Translations under genes and position numbers: made by a program
Notes under the pieces: model-generated
What the model saw: the letters and a program-made list of their open reading frames with translations, nothing else
Database searches by the model: none
Told to the model about the DNA's origin: nothing
Source of the DNA: Quillaja saponaria
Taxonomy: Eukaryota > Streptophyta > Magnoliopsida > Fabales > Quillajaceae
Direction of reading: 5' to 3'
Assembly: GCA_029379385.1 (NCBI GenBank)
Contig: CM055605.1
Location: 11,939,001 to 12,003,000, forward strand
DNA length: 64,000 bases
Shown here: positions 36,400-47,274 of the stretch, one piece after another
Position numbering within the stretch: position 1 is the first letter of the stretch
How the letters are laid out: the number at the start of each line of letters is the position of its first letter

Positions 36400-38127
36400 T
36401 TAATCATCGTCATCAAGATCCTCATCGGATTCATCATCATCATCTTCATCTTCAACATTATCATCCTAATAAGTAAAACATAGTAAATTTATATAAGTAA
36501 ATTTGTATAATTTAATTAGTTTCTATTTTTCATAATTAAAAATTGAAACAAAACTTACAGCTTGTCGTGCATATTTTCCTTTTGCTTTCCCTTTCTGATG
36601 CCCACGTGCCCAAGACAATTGAGAGAAAGAAGTTGTCAACTGTTTAATCGCATCCACAACACCTTTTAGCGCATTATCAACATAACTACGTATCTCTTGA
36701 TTTTGTGTCTAAATCTCAGTGCGCAATTAGGTACGCATCTCGGTTCATATGATACTTAAAAAATATTCTTTTGAGACAAGCGCACTAGATGATGAACTAG
36801 CTGGATGTGAGCTAACATTGGCCGAAGATGAGGAACGTGAATAACAAGGGTCAAGAGTATGACCAAAGCCATAAACTCTACTATTCTTTGGCTGACTAGT
36901 AGAACACAATCATGCATCTATATCTATAACTGGTTCAATAAATGAGGAATTTCCATCCTCTCCATATTTTTCAATAACTCTATCGGAATACCCTTCATAT
37001 ACATCAAAAAAATTTAGTTATATAAATTTCATTGAATATCTAAAAAATAATCACTTATTTTAAAGATTAACACTTACGTTGACATTCTGTGAATGCGGAG
37101 AAATAAACTCTCCTGTCTTTCTCTTATGTGTCCGGTCAAATAACTCCTTACATTGGACAGGTCGTTTCAGCTCTTTTTCTTGCAAAATAAACATAACTTA
37201 TACATGCCTTCATTAAAAAATTATGAATTTGTAAATTAAATAATTTATTTGTTTACCATAATCTCTTTATGACGAACAAATGTGCGCGAACCTCCAGCAT
37301 GAACACTAGCCTCTAGCATTGAACTTCAATTTTTCATAGCAGCTGCCGACTTATGTTTCCACTCCTCTGTATTCCATGTTGTTTCACACAACTCATTAAA
37401 ATATTCAGATCGAATAGCTACTGGACCGAATCCTCTCCAATCTAATGGGTTTTATGATCTACTTTTTACCATAGCCATATTTCTCGCATTATGAAGTAGT
37501 TAATTGAATCGTTCTTGTGTAGTCTTTTCTCACACAATACGAGCCATAGACCTATCATACTCAGATGCAAAACAAAATCTCCTCTGAAAAGTAAAATATA
37601 TAATAGTTAGCAAATAACATTCAATCATATATAAATTTTAATTATACATAAATCTTACCATAAATGAGTCGAAGAGTGAATCCTTAACGTCCTGAGGATA
37701 TGATTTATAGGTTACTATCAAGTCAGGCATATGAAAAGTAATTTCACTACCTATTTCATGAATGGCAGTCGATGGATGGAACTTCAGACTACATACACAT
37801 AAAAGTTTTAGATAAAAAAAATATAAAATCAAATATATATATATATATATATATATAAACAACAAATAAGTGTATAACTTACGGATTTGTTCCGGCTCTA
37901 TACTGATGATAGGGCGTGGATCTGCACTGTCAATATCATGTGAGGCTAATGATGGACTCTCGACCAGAATAACTGGTGATGGAGAAATAATGTGTAAGGT
38001 GGATGGTGAATGAAGTATAGGTGATACAGACTCCCTCCTAGATGATGAAGGAAGTATAAGTGATATAGACTCTTTCATTGATGATGAAAGAAGTAGGCAC
38101 TGCAAGTTTGCGGCTTCGTGGTGGCAT
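36400..38127 (-). pseudogene. TNPA-like CACTA protein (plant transposase, Ptta/En/Spm family)
   Basis: Minus strand, probable start MPPRSRKLAVPTSF at 38127, followed by introns and frame changes. Family core: FHMPDLIVTYKSYP, YDRSMARIV, WKHKSAAAMKN, ASVHAGGSRTFVRHKEIM and ELFDRTHKRKTGEFISP (37080-37330), matching the 'ELF-x-x-TH-x-RK-x-G' signature of the Transposase_24 family. The C-terminal part has LKGVVDAIKQLTTSFSQLSW, a basic GHQKGKAKGKYARQA, then an intron (GTAAG donor at 36558, AG at 36466) and a last exon coding an almost purely Asp/Glu tail ending at 36400. In-frame stops are present near 36740 and 36910. A (TA)n tract lies in an intron near 37830. Confidence 0.8.
37829..37857. repeat. 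(TA)n microsatellite
   Basis: Alternating TA for about 28 bases inside a probable intron of the TNPA-like gene. Confidence 0.9.
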
Positions 38128-38338
38128 ACTTCAAAATACAAACAGTATACACATTATAACATATATTTGTAATAGTGTACAATAAAATTTAACTATTAAC
38201 ATAAGGCAAATATTATATTGAATGCCATATTAATAACATACACATTACCAATAGAATTTTTTAAATGTTATCTGTATCATCATTTTCTAATTGTCATTCT
38301 GCCTCATCTTCCTCATCATTTATATCATCTTCATTTTC

Positions 38339-41300
38339 TTAAAGTTCATTTCTTGTCCTTTTTTTAGTACGAGGTGTTAACTCATTCAGATTCACTTCTT
38401 CCATGATGCCTTCGTCAAACAAGACAACTGGTTCATCAATTTCATCAGACTGGAATCTAAATGACGAATAGGTATCTCCAACATCATTCTGATAGTAATT
38501 ATGATTTTCTTCTTCCATATACACCTCCGAAGTATGCACCTTGATTTTAACTTTACATATAGCCCACCAATCGACCCTATCTTTATTTTTTGAAGTTGCA
38601 TATTTCATGTAGTATACTTGTTGGGCTTGCTCAGCTAATATAATTGGCTCAAATGACCGAAGTTTGGACTTGTGATTGATTTCCACAATTCCATACTTTT
38701 TATCATTTCGAACCCTATTAATCGGGTCAAACCACTTACATCTGAATATAATCACCTTGTTATTGTCACCTAGGTAAGTGAATTCTAAAATTTTCTCGAC
38801 TATCCCATAATAATCTAATGCATCATTACCATAATTACTACTTGAAACACAAACACCATTGTTTATTGTTGTCTTATTTTCTCCATAATCCTTAGTGTGA
38901 AATCTGTATTCGTTGACGATGAAAGCATTGTAACATTTAACATAATTTTGAGGACCATAAGCCATATCTCGTATGAGAGAATCGTCAATGCGATTCTCAT
39001 GAGCATAATTAAAAAATCATTAGTTAAAAGAATATAATTAATTATATCTTATTAATAGCATAAAATGTTTAGTAATAAATATGTATTAAAGTGTCATATT
39101 CACAAGCCATTCTCCATTTACTTCTCAATTTGTTGAGTAGTTATAAGAGGATTGATGATACTTAACATGCCATCAAATTTCCTGTTAAAAGCAATATTAA
39201 TTTGTATAAACGAATAATTTATATTTAGATGGTTATTAGTTAGGAGGTGAATTAAAAAATTCTTACTCAATATGTGGTTCAATCTCACTATAATTTAGGA
39301 GAACATATGTCTCTACAGCTTCCATGTCTATATATGGTAAATTTTTAGTCCAACTCCGACCGAAATGTCCATGATATTCAAAAATTGAAAGACATGGAGT
39401 AGTCCGAGGAATCTCTTGATCTTCAACATCATTTCGGGAGAGATTTGTGCGTCTTGTACGAATGTGTGGTCCAAAATATATTGAACAAAAATTTGAAACC
39501 TCTTCTAACATATATTCTTCACAAATAGACCCCTCTATTCGCACTTTCTTGCAATTTTTTTTTTAAATCATGCATACACCTAACAGTTAAAATCAATATT
39601 AGTATTGAAAAAAATATTCAAATTTATGACTTTGTAAATGATATATCAAGCTATGTAACTTCACCTCTCAAATGGGCACATCCAACGATATTGTACAAGG
39701 CCTCCAACTCTAATCTCGTATGGTAGATGGACAATTAAGTCTTCCATTGAATCAAAAAGACCAAGAATGTATATCATTTCCAACTTGCATAAGATTTCAA
39801 TAATGTCATCTTCTAGTTGGAGCATATGATCAGCTTATATTTCAATTGAACATTTATCCACACAAAAATTTGGCTCAATTCTGTTAGTGCTCCCCATATT
39901 GGTTTAGGCAAAAAGTCTCGTGTAGCCAATGACAATAATCTCTGTAGAAACACATGACAATCATGACTTTTCATGCTGTATAGTTTTTTCTCGGTAACAT
40001 TAACGCAACAAGCTATATTGGATACATAACCATCTAGAAAACGCAATTGTTTTAACCACTCACAAACTTTTTTTATTTGATCATCTGTTAAAACATATGC
40101 AGCTTTTGGTTTCATCAACTTGTCACCGTGCTTGTATAGCTCTAATTCTAGACCCTTGCATAGCAATCGTAAATCCTCACGTGCCTTTGGATTGTCTTTC
40201 GTTTTCCCTTAACATTCATAAGGGTCTTGAACACATTATCAAAAACATTTTTTTCAATATGCATGACATCCAAATTGTGGCGAATCAAATTACTCTCCTA
40301 ATATGATAATTCCCAAAAGATACTATGCTTTGTCCAATTATGATCCTTATACCCACGATGTTTTTGCCTACCACTCTTTTTGCCAAATGTGATTTGAGGA
40401 TGCTTAAATACTCGTGTCTTGACTTCTGCACCACTCAATCTTAAGAGTGGGGGTGATTTCTCAGCAATACCTTTTTTGAAATCATTATTGTTTCTTCGAA
40501 ACTGATGATCCATTGGCAAAAATTGTCGATGACAATCAAACCAACAACATTTACAGCCATTCTTGAGATAAAATGATTTAGTTCTTTCCATGCAAATTAG
40601 ACAAGCAAGTCTCCCCTGCGTACTCCACCTAGATAACATCTCATATGCAGGAAAATCACTGATTGTCCATAAAAGTGAAGCCCTCATTAAAAAATTCTGT
40701 TTTTTGTAAGCATCAAAAGTGAAGACACCTTCATCCCACAGAATTTTCAACTCATCCACCAAAGGTCTCAAGTAAACATCTAAGTGCTTTTTTGGTGAAT
40801 TAGGGCCAGGAATAACCAATGTTAAGAATAACCGGTACACTTGAATTTCCAAACGGGTTAATCCATCGGTAGAAAACCCAAGACGGTCATTTCGAATTTC
40901 ACTTGCAAAATCAGGGTGAGAAACATCAATTTTTTCCAAGCTTCAACATCCGATGGATGAGTTATTAAATTTGGGTCACTGCGAACACCTTCCATATGGC
41001 ATCTCATATGTCTTGCAGTCTTATCTAACATATACAATCTCTGAAGTCTTGGAATAATTGGAAAGTACCTTAATATCTTGTAAGGAACATCTTTCTATTT
41101 TGAATTACAGGCTTTCTTAGTCTTATATTGTTGGTGATTACAAATAGGGTAAATTGTCTTATCTTCATCTTTATCATAGTATAAGGTACAATCATTTGGG
41201 CATGCATGTATTTGTTTATATTCCAGACCCAGTTCATCAACCAACTTCTTTGATTGGTAAAAATTATCAAGTAACTTCTCTGTTTTTGGTAGTATACTCT

Positions 41301-41862
41301 TGATAATCTCCATCATTCGATGATAATGAGCTTCACTCATATTGAACTCAGATTTTAAGTTTAAGAATTGTGAAACTACAAACAATATAGCGTGTTTATC
41401 ACAACCTTCCCATAAAGGCTCCTCAGCATAATTTAATAAGTCATAAAATTTTGACGCTGATTGATTTGGTTCTTCATCATGTACATTATCCTCGTCCATT
41501 TGACGTTCAAAATGAATACCGTCCATGACCATGTCTATATAAGGGTTCAGATTAACCAGTGGTGGGTTATTCACGCCTTCATAAGATCTGCCATCTCCCC
41601 AAAACTCCTCACCATGTAATGTCCAATTCAAATATCCATATTTAAAACCTTTATTATACAAATGTTTTGAAATTTCAAATGGATTCTTCCACTTCTTTTT
41701 TTTACAGACAACACAAGGACACCACAACAGACCTTTATTGTTCACAATTCTTTTATCATTTTCAGTTACAAATTTTATAAACTCTTCAACCCCATCTTTA
41801 AATTTATCTGTTATTCCAACAAAATTCCTTCAATTAGACATCCAACTACGATCCAACAACAT
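38339..41862 (-). pseudogene. TNP2-like CACTA transposase, multiply interrupted
   Basis: Minus strand from ATG at 41862: MLLDRSWMSN, then TGA at codon 11 (an Arg CGA to TGA change would explain it), RNFVGITDKFKDGVEEF (transposase-associated domain) and a Cys motif CPCVVC. The Transposase_21/DDE region follows: LGFSTDGLTRL, SKKHLDVYLRPL-like PKKHLDVYLRPLVDELKILW, CLICMERTKSF, RHNLDVMHIEKNVFDN. A DUF4218-like part comes next (YSMKSHDCHVFLQRLL), then a DUF4216-like C-terminus (VNEYRFHTKDYGEN, VIIFRCKWFDPINRV). Further breaks: a stop near 41093, a frameshift in an A run near 40937, and a stop near 40300. Introns probably separate the last parts. Family assignment is firm; the protein is dead. Confidence 0.88.
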
Positions 41863-43394
41863 TTTTCAACTAAAACATAGAAGACAAATTTTTCATCACT
41901 TGAACTTCATATTCTAAGTAAATCAATAATATGTGCATGATTTCTAACATCTTTAACTTATTCTTAAGGGTAAGATGATCCTATCACATTCAGGAAAACA
42001 ACATACTCATTCTAATAATATCTCATTCCTTCATTCCAACTTAGCAAAATTTTGGCAGCATTTTCCTATGATCTCCTAAGTACAAAACAATTACTCTGTG
42101 TCTATGTATGCACCAGAAGAATATAAAAAAATGAAACCAAAATTTAAACTAAAGAAAATCCAAATTAAGATATTACTGAAGTGAATGATATGTGTTGCTT
42201 TCCTAAACTGTCTACTTTGGACAATTCAAGAATCGTTAACTAATGGTAATTCAATTTTGTCAAACTTAATGACCAACATAATTGAATTTTAATTAACAAC
42301 AATTCTTGAACGGGAATCTAAGTTTTGAGTGTTAGTAAAATGTTAAAAATATTAATTATCTCACTAATTAATCTAATAACATATATAGTATAATTAACAT
42401 CTATACAACAAATCTTAACTCTTATATAATAAATTAATGAACAAATTTAATTGAAAACTATTGACACACCATGCAGCAGTCAAGTAATAGAACTGATGCA
42501 AACATATTGGAGAATGTACATTATACTAAATGGAACATGAAGAATCATGATTGATAGATCATACCACAACAAAGAACAAAATTGAAAAAGAATGATTATA
42601 CACATTACCTTTTATGAGCTTTTTATTATATATTAAAATCACCAAGGTACAATGGCTATATATTCACAAGCAATTTGTTATAATCTGAATACTGTTGCAG
42701 TACTGCCCACTACCTACTGCAAATGAGAGCAAAATAAATTACTTTGTTTTCAAAACCTAAATATTCTTTAGATCCAAATCATCTTTTTATCAAATGCTAT
42801 AACATCCGTAGAGAGACCAAAATTGATAATCACATCACATGTTGAATTAGATAATAAGTAAGAAATATGACAAATAACAATCATTTTCAATAATCATTAG
42901 TGCTACTAAGTTTTTTTGCCACCATTTTTGTATAAAGTAATCAAAGATAAAGCTAGTAACCTTTTGAAAGCTGATTATTTGAACAATAATCTAGGCCTAT
43001 TACCCTTGTTAAATAAAATAATAAACCTCCGTAGACTTTGTGCAAAGTCATCCAGGACAATATTGATAGGGAAGGAAAGAATAATGCTATCCCACCTCTT
43101 TACAAATCCTTGAGGTAGAGAAGAGTCAAGTAACAAACTTAACAATGCATCATATTCTTTATAAATACAAAAGAACTTTTTAAAATAATAGTACATGAAA
43201 TCCAAATTTTCTGACAACATGGAAACCTAGACTTTAACATAACAAGGTCCATCGGTGGGTTTAGTAGATTCAATAGATATATAAGTAAGAAATTCCATAT
43301 ATTTATTAATCTATAGGCAATAGCTATTGTGCTTAATAAATCACATTCAAGATAAAAATTATAGATTTATGTTTCACTATTATAATTTGACTTT

Positions 43395-43527
43395 TTCCTT
43401 ATAAGCAACATATATTATATTAACTATAACTTTCCTTGTAAGCAACCTATAACTTTCCTTGTAAGCAATGTATATTATATTAACTATAACTTTCCTTGTA
43501 AGCAACATATATTATATTAACTATAAC
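43395..43527. repeat. Tandem repeat, about 43-bp unit
   Basis: Three copies of a unit of the form ATATTATATTAACTATAAC plus TTTCCTTGTAAGCAAC, with one shorter intercalated copy, inside the CACTA element. Confidence 0.8.
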
Positions 43528-45045
43528 AATTTGACATTAGAAATGTCTCAGAGCCATTAGAATGCTTTTCCTTGTAGCTTCTTAGACAAACAAAATTCCT
43601 TGCAAACATCCCAGTTTTAGTTAACAATCCATAAACCTTGCTAGCTCATTTAACTTGCCTTAAAACGTCCTCCTTTGCATAACAGCTGACTAATGTTATC
43701 CAACTTGAAATTGATAGACTTTTTAATTGACTTTAGACCATGCAACTAAAATTGAACCATATACAGAAAGAACAGACCTAAGACAGAGGAAGGCAAGCAA
43801 CTGACTTGTAAACTTTTTGTTAAATAAATCGATTTTTATAAAGAGTTGTAGTATAATATTATTACAGCAAGCTTCCTAAAATCTAAGAACAGATCTAAGA
43901 CAGAGGAAGGCAAGCAAGTAAAAAACGTTAAAAGAAAATAAAAGAAAGCAAGAAAGTGCAAACCTTTAACAACCCTTGAAGAAGACAAAATGAAGAGAGG
44001 AAGACTGGAGTTTGAGATTAGAGATTTTAGAGAGCTTTTATCTGGGCTCAGGATTTGAAGATCTATTTAAAAAAATAGAGTTTTTTTAATTCATAATATA
44101 AACGTCTTTCTCATTTTCTTGGTTATGGCCGAAAGTGCCAACATAATGAAACCACCAATTAAGCCCACAAATTGAAGAAACATACTCATTCCTTGCATTT
44201 AATGCAAGTGGTTTACGTTTCTTCAATTTAGTCCTTAATCTTTTCAATTTAATCCTTACTCCACAATTTAACTTTTACATAATTTCCATAATATTTTCTA
44301 TCCAATAATGATTGCTTATATTATTTATTTATATTCCTAATTACCTCAATAAGCCTTAAAACAACTTAATTATTAATAATTTATCCATACTTATTTTTCT
44401 ACAGTTTATTCAATTTATCAAGTTTTATATTTATTTAGATTTTAATCACTTTCTCAGTACATAATAAATATATAGATATTAAAAAAATTATACATTTATT
44501 AATATTGAAAAGAATTTTTTAAAAAATCAATAGTCATAAAACAATATTATAATAATAAAAACTATACTCTTAATATATCTTTTAATTCATAATAATTTTT
44601 TAAAATTTTAATTAAATTTGAGAAGAACTTCAAAAAATTATGATTATTAGGAGTTTATTAAGAATATATATATATAATTCAATTTTAATTACTATTAACA
44701 TATAATTATTAACAAAAATTAAAATTTATTATTATTGAGAAGAATTACTGTATAAGAAATTAAAGGCTACGTGCATAACAAAAAAATAATAATAAATTTG
44801 AAAAAATTATTATTATTATTTATTTGAAGCAAATAACAACTAAAGGCTATGTGCATAACAATAATAAAGAGTATTTAAGAAAATCAAAAGTTTCTGCCAT
44901 GAAACCACTTTTATATATAATATAGATTAAATATTTTTTTCCAAGAAAATATATAAAAAAGAAATTAGTATACTAAGGATGTTTTTTTTTTTTTTCTTTT
45001 TGGTGAGATACTCAATAAATGAAAATTGCGTATAACTTTGATCGA

Positions 45046-45088
45046 AGAAAAGAAAAATAGGAGAAAAGAAAAATAGGAGAAAAGAAAG
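45046..45088. repeat. Tandem repeat of a 17-bp purine-rich unit
   Basis: AGAAAAGAAAAATAGG is repeated 2.5 times. Confidence 0.75.
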
Positions 45089-45469
45089 CAAATTTAGAAT
45101 AAAGAATAATTTTACTTTCCTATTGTAAATTTTTTCCTCTTGTGCTAATTAAAATGGCTTTTTTTAATAGATTATTAAAACTAGGTATTAGTTTCAATTT
45201 GAGAAATATAATATATATTTTTTTGGTTAAAGATGACAATATAATTTTTCTCAGTCTAATAAAAAGATGAATTGATGAATTAAAAATATAAATTTTCTTT
45301 TTAATCTTTCCATCGCAATTACATAACGCTAGTCGGCAGGCGACAGTAACAAAGTTATGTTGTACTACTCCTCCATAGAAAAAAAAGTAAAACTAAGGAA
45401 AAAAAAAATTTTGGTGCAAAAAATGAAATAAATAAAGAGAAAAATGTGTTAAAATCGCAAATTATTGAT

Positions 45470-45735
45470 TATTGACGAAAATTCCGTCGCAAATCTATTG
45501 CAAACTTAGTGACAAAATAGTGACAAAAAATCCATCGCTAATATGTCGCAATGTTTGCGTGCCATTAGTTTATGCCCTAAATTGATATTTTCCTACCAAA
45601 TTAGTGACAAAATAATATTCTGTTGCAATGCCATCGCTATATAGCAATAGATTAGTTATTTCGCAATTTCGTTGCTATATAACGACGGAATTACAATGGA
45701 ATAAATCTGTCACTAAATTCCATCGCTTAACTGTT
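45470..45735. repeat. CACTA subterminal repeat array (5' end)
   Basis: Several copies of the TCCGTCGCAAAT-type motif (for example AATTCCGTCGCAAATC near 45480, CCATCGCTAATATGTCGCAA near 45530), shorter and sparser than the array at the opposite end. Confidence 0.8.
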
Positions 45736-45964
45736 ATTTTCTAGTAGTGATTCAACCCACTAATATCTAATTCATTCCCTTTTTTTTCATGTTATTTTCT
45801 TGGCTACCAAACATCACAATTAGCAACCAACACAAAAAACCGAATGAGCAGATGCAAAATCGGTTTTTTGAAAGAGACCTCAAACATTCAAAATTCTTAT
45901 ATTTCATTTGCTAAGCATTGACAATTTTAATCAACAAGATACCAAAATCATAGAATCAAAGAAG

Positions 45965-46185
45965 GAGAATAACCAATTTGATAAAGACAACTTTGATAAC
46001 AACTATCTCGAGGGAAAGAACCACTAGAGTGACGAATATCAACCTCAAGGTCACTATCATTAGTTTCGAACAACATTGGTATTCGACGAATGAGAAATTG
46101 ATGTTGCAATAGCAAATGGGCAGAGAAGAGACTTTGGGAGAAGGTTTGAGGAGAACAAGCGCTTGAGAGCTACAGAAGAAGCCAT
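45965..46185 (-). pseudogene. 5' remnant of a mitochondrial small heat-shock protein (HSP20) gene
   Basis: On the minus strand an ATG at 46185-46183 opens MASSVALKRLFSSNLLPKSL, then a Ser/Ala-rich stretch and SSNTNVVRN, the typical presequence of plant mitochondrial sHSPs (about 41 residues), ending at TAA-TGA. One frame over, the reading continues as SDLEVDIRHSSGSFPRD, which fits the linker before the alpha-crystallin domain; so a frameshift separates the two halves. The alpha-crystallin domain itself is not found either here or beyond the CACTA element whose right end is at 45749. A TATA-like TTATAAAGG (minus strand) lies about 60 bp upstream of the ATG. The remnant is divergent to COG7, about 1.1 kb away. 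It is a broken gene; the family call rests on N-terminal similarity only. Confidence 0.7.
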
Positions 46186-46260
46186 TATAAAAGAAAGCTT
46201 GTAGAGCACGTTCTTTGATGGTTGAGTGTTTAACTCACTCCTTTATAAGCACTAAGAGTA

Positions 46261-47190
46261 GAAAATAGTATTAAAATGTTGAGCAATGTTTTAAAATCGA
46301 ACCGATTTGGACGGTTAGATTAGTTAAATCGTCACTCGAATTATAGGCTAGACCAATTAGAATTATAGATTTGTTTTGTTTATTAGATTGTATAAAATTG
46401 ATAAAAAAAATACTTAGAGTAATAATAAATGTTACCATTCTTTTTTTTTTTTTTTTCAACCTATAAACGAAAAAAATATTATTTTCTCAAAAGTGTTTGA
46501 ATTTATCTTTTCAATTCAAATAGATTTAAATTTTTTAAAATTTATATAATGAAAAAATTCTAACCTTATTTTATTTACTATTCAAATTCAATGTAACTTA
46601 TATATACACATATATTATTTTCTTTTTATTTTATTAATAATAAAATAATGAGATAGCTATTAAGAAAATAAATTAAAAGAAATAAAGGATTCTATAAAAA
46701 AGAGAGTAAATATTAGCACTTATTTAAAAAGAAAAACAGTAAAAATAAAACATTTTGATACTTCGAATATACAAACATGATTTTTTGTAAATATTTTACC
46801 TAAAATATTTTGTAACACTAAGGGAGGAGATTGTCAATTATCTTAAATTTGGACCTATTTTACCTTCAAGGGAAAGGTGTGTAATTTGCCCTTTATAATA
46901 CTAATGATTCGATTATAGTTGAACAAATTAATTTTTTGGTTCGTCCATAGATTTAACTTTTAAAATATTGGGTTCGAGAAAAGATCAGAGAGGAGTGAGA
47001 AAGCATACAATTTACTTTTACGGTTTCCAGTGTGACTGTCGTTTAGTAGGAATTGTGATGTCGTTTTCTCTATGAGAAACGGCGCGTTTTAAATTCATCA
47101 AATTCTTAGACAGCCTACAAAGAATTACAAATTTATACTTTTACCCCTGCTACTTACTTAACAAAAAGTCAGTGTTGATAATAATCAGAA
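46261..47190. other. Spacer between the sHSP remnant and COG7, includes the COG7 promoter
   Basis: Mostly AT-rich. From 46975 to 47190 composition becomes more balanced; GGCGCGTTTTAAA at about 47081-47094 resembles an E2F-type box, but this is a short motif and only suggestive. No TATA box is obvious. Confidence 0.4.
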
Positions 47191-47194
47191 CTCC

Positions 47195-47212
47195 ATGGAT
47201 CGTCAAATTTGA
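47195..47212 (+). other. Five-codon upstream ORF in the COG7 leader
   Basis: ATG GAT CGT CAA ATT TGA lies 62 nt before the COG7 start codon and would be in its 5' leader if transcription begins further upstream. Short uORFs can lower main-ORF initiation in plants. The transcription start is not known, so a role is only a possibility. Confidence 0.35.
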
Positions 47213-47274
47213 ACACTCTGGTCCGGAGTAAAGCTTGTTCCGAGTCCACTCCAACGTCTTCCACCATTACCGTC

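Larger units (their letters stand above)
41870..45465. other. Non-coding 5' region of the CACTA element
   Basis: About 3.6 kb between the TNP2-like gene and the subterminal array. No family is recognised in its short frames (an 81-codon minus-strand frame at 42975-43220 has no resemblance I can name). Contains tandem repeats at 43395-43527 and a 29-bp direct repeat (ACCTAAGACAGAGGAAGGCA-type) at about 43771 and 43887. Composition is AT-rich throughout. Confidence 0.5.
35419..45749 (-). mobile_element. Full-length CACTA (En/Spm-like) DNA transposon, 10,331 bp
   Basis: Perfect 13-bp terminal inverted repeats CACTACTAGAAAA (35419-35431) and TTTTCTAGTAGTG (45737-45749), with a 3-bp target duplication ATT on each side (35416-35418, 45750-45752). 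Subterminal zones at 35440-36060 and 45470-45735 are packed with variants of TTTGCGACGGA / TCCGTCGCAAAT in both orientations, the expected transposase-binding arrays. Two minus-strand genes, TNP2-like (41862-38339) then TNPA-like (38127-36400), follow the classical two-gene plan, so the 5' end is at the right. Stops and frameshifts in both genes make it non-autonomous, though the ends are intact and could still be mobilised. Confidence 0.93.

Noticed and set aside
42975..43220. 81-codon minus-strand frame in the CACTA 5' region as captured host gene
   Set aside because: No recognisable family, no splice or promoter evidence; left as unannotated spacer.
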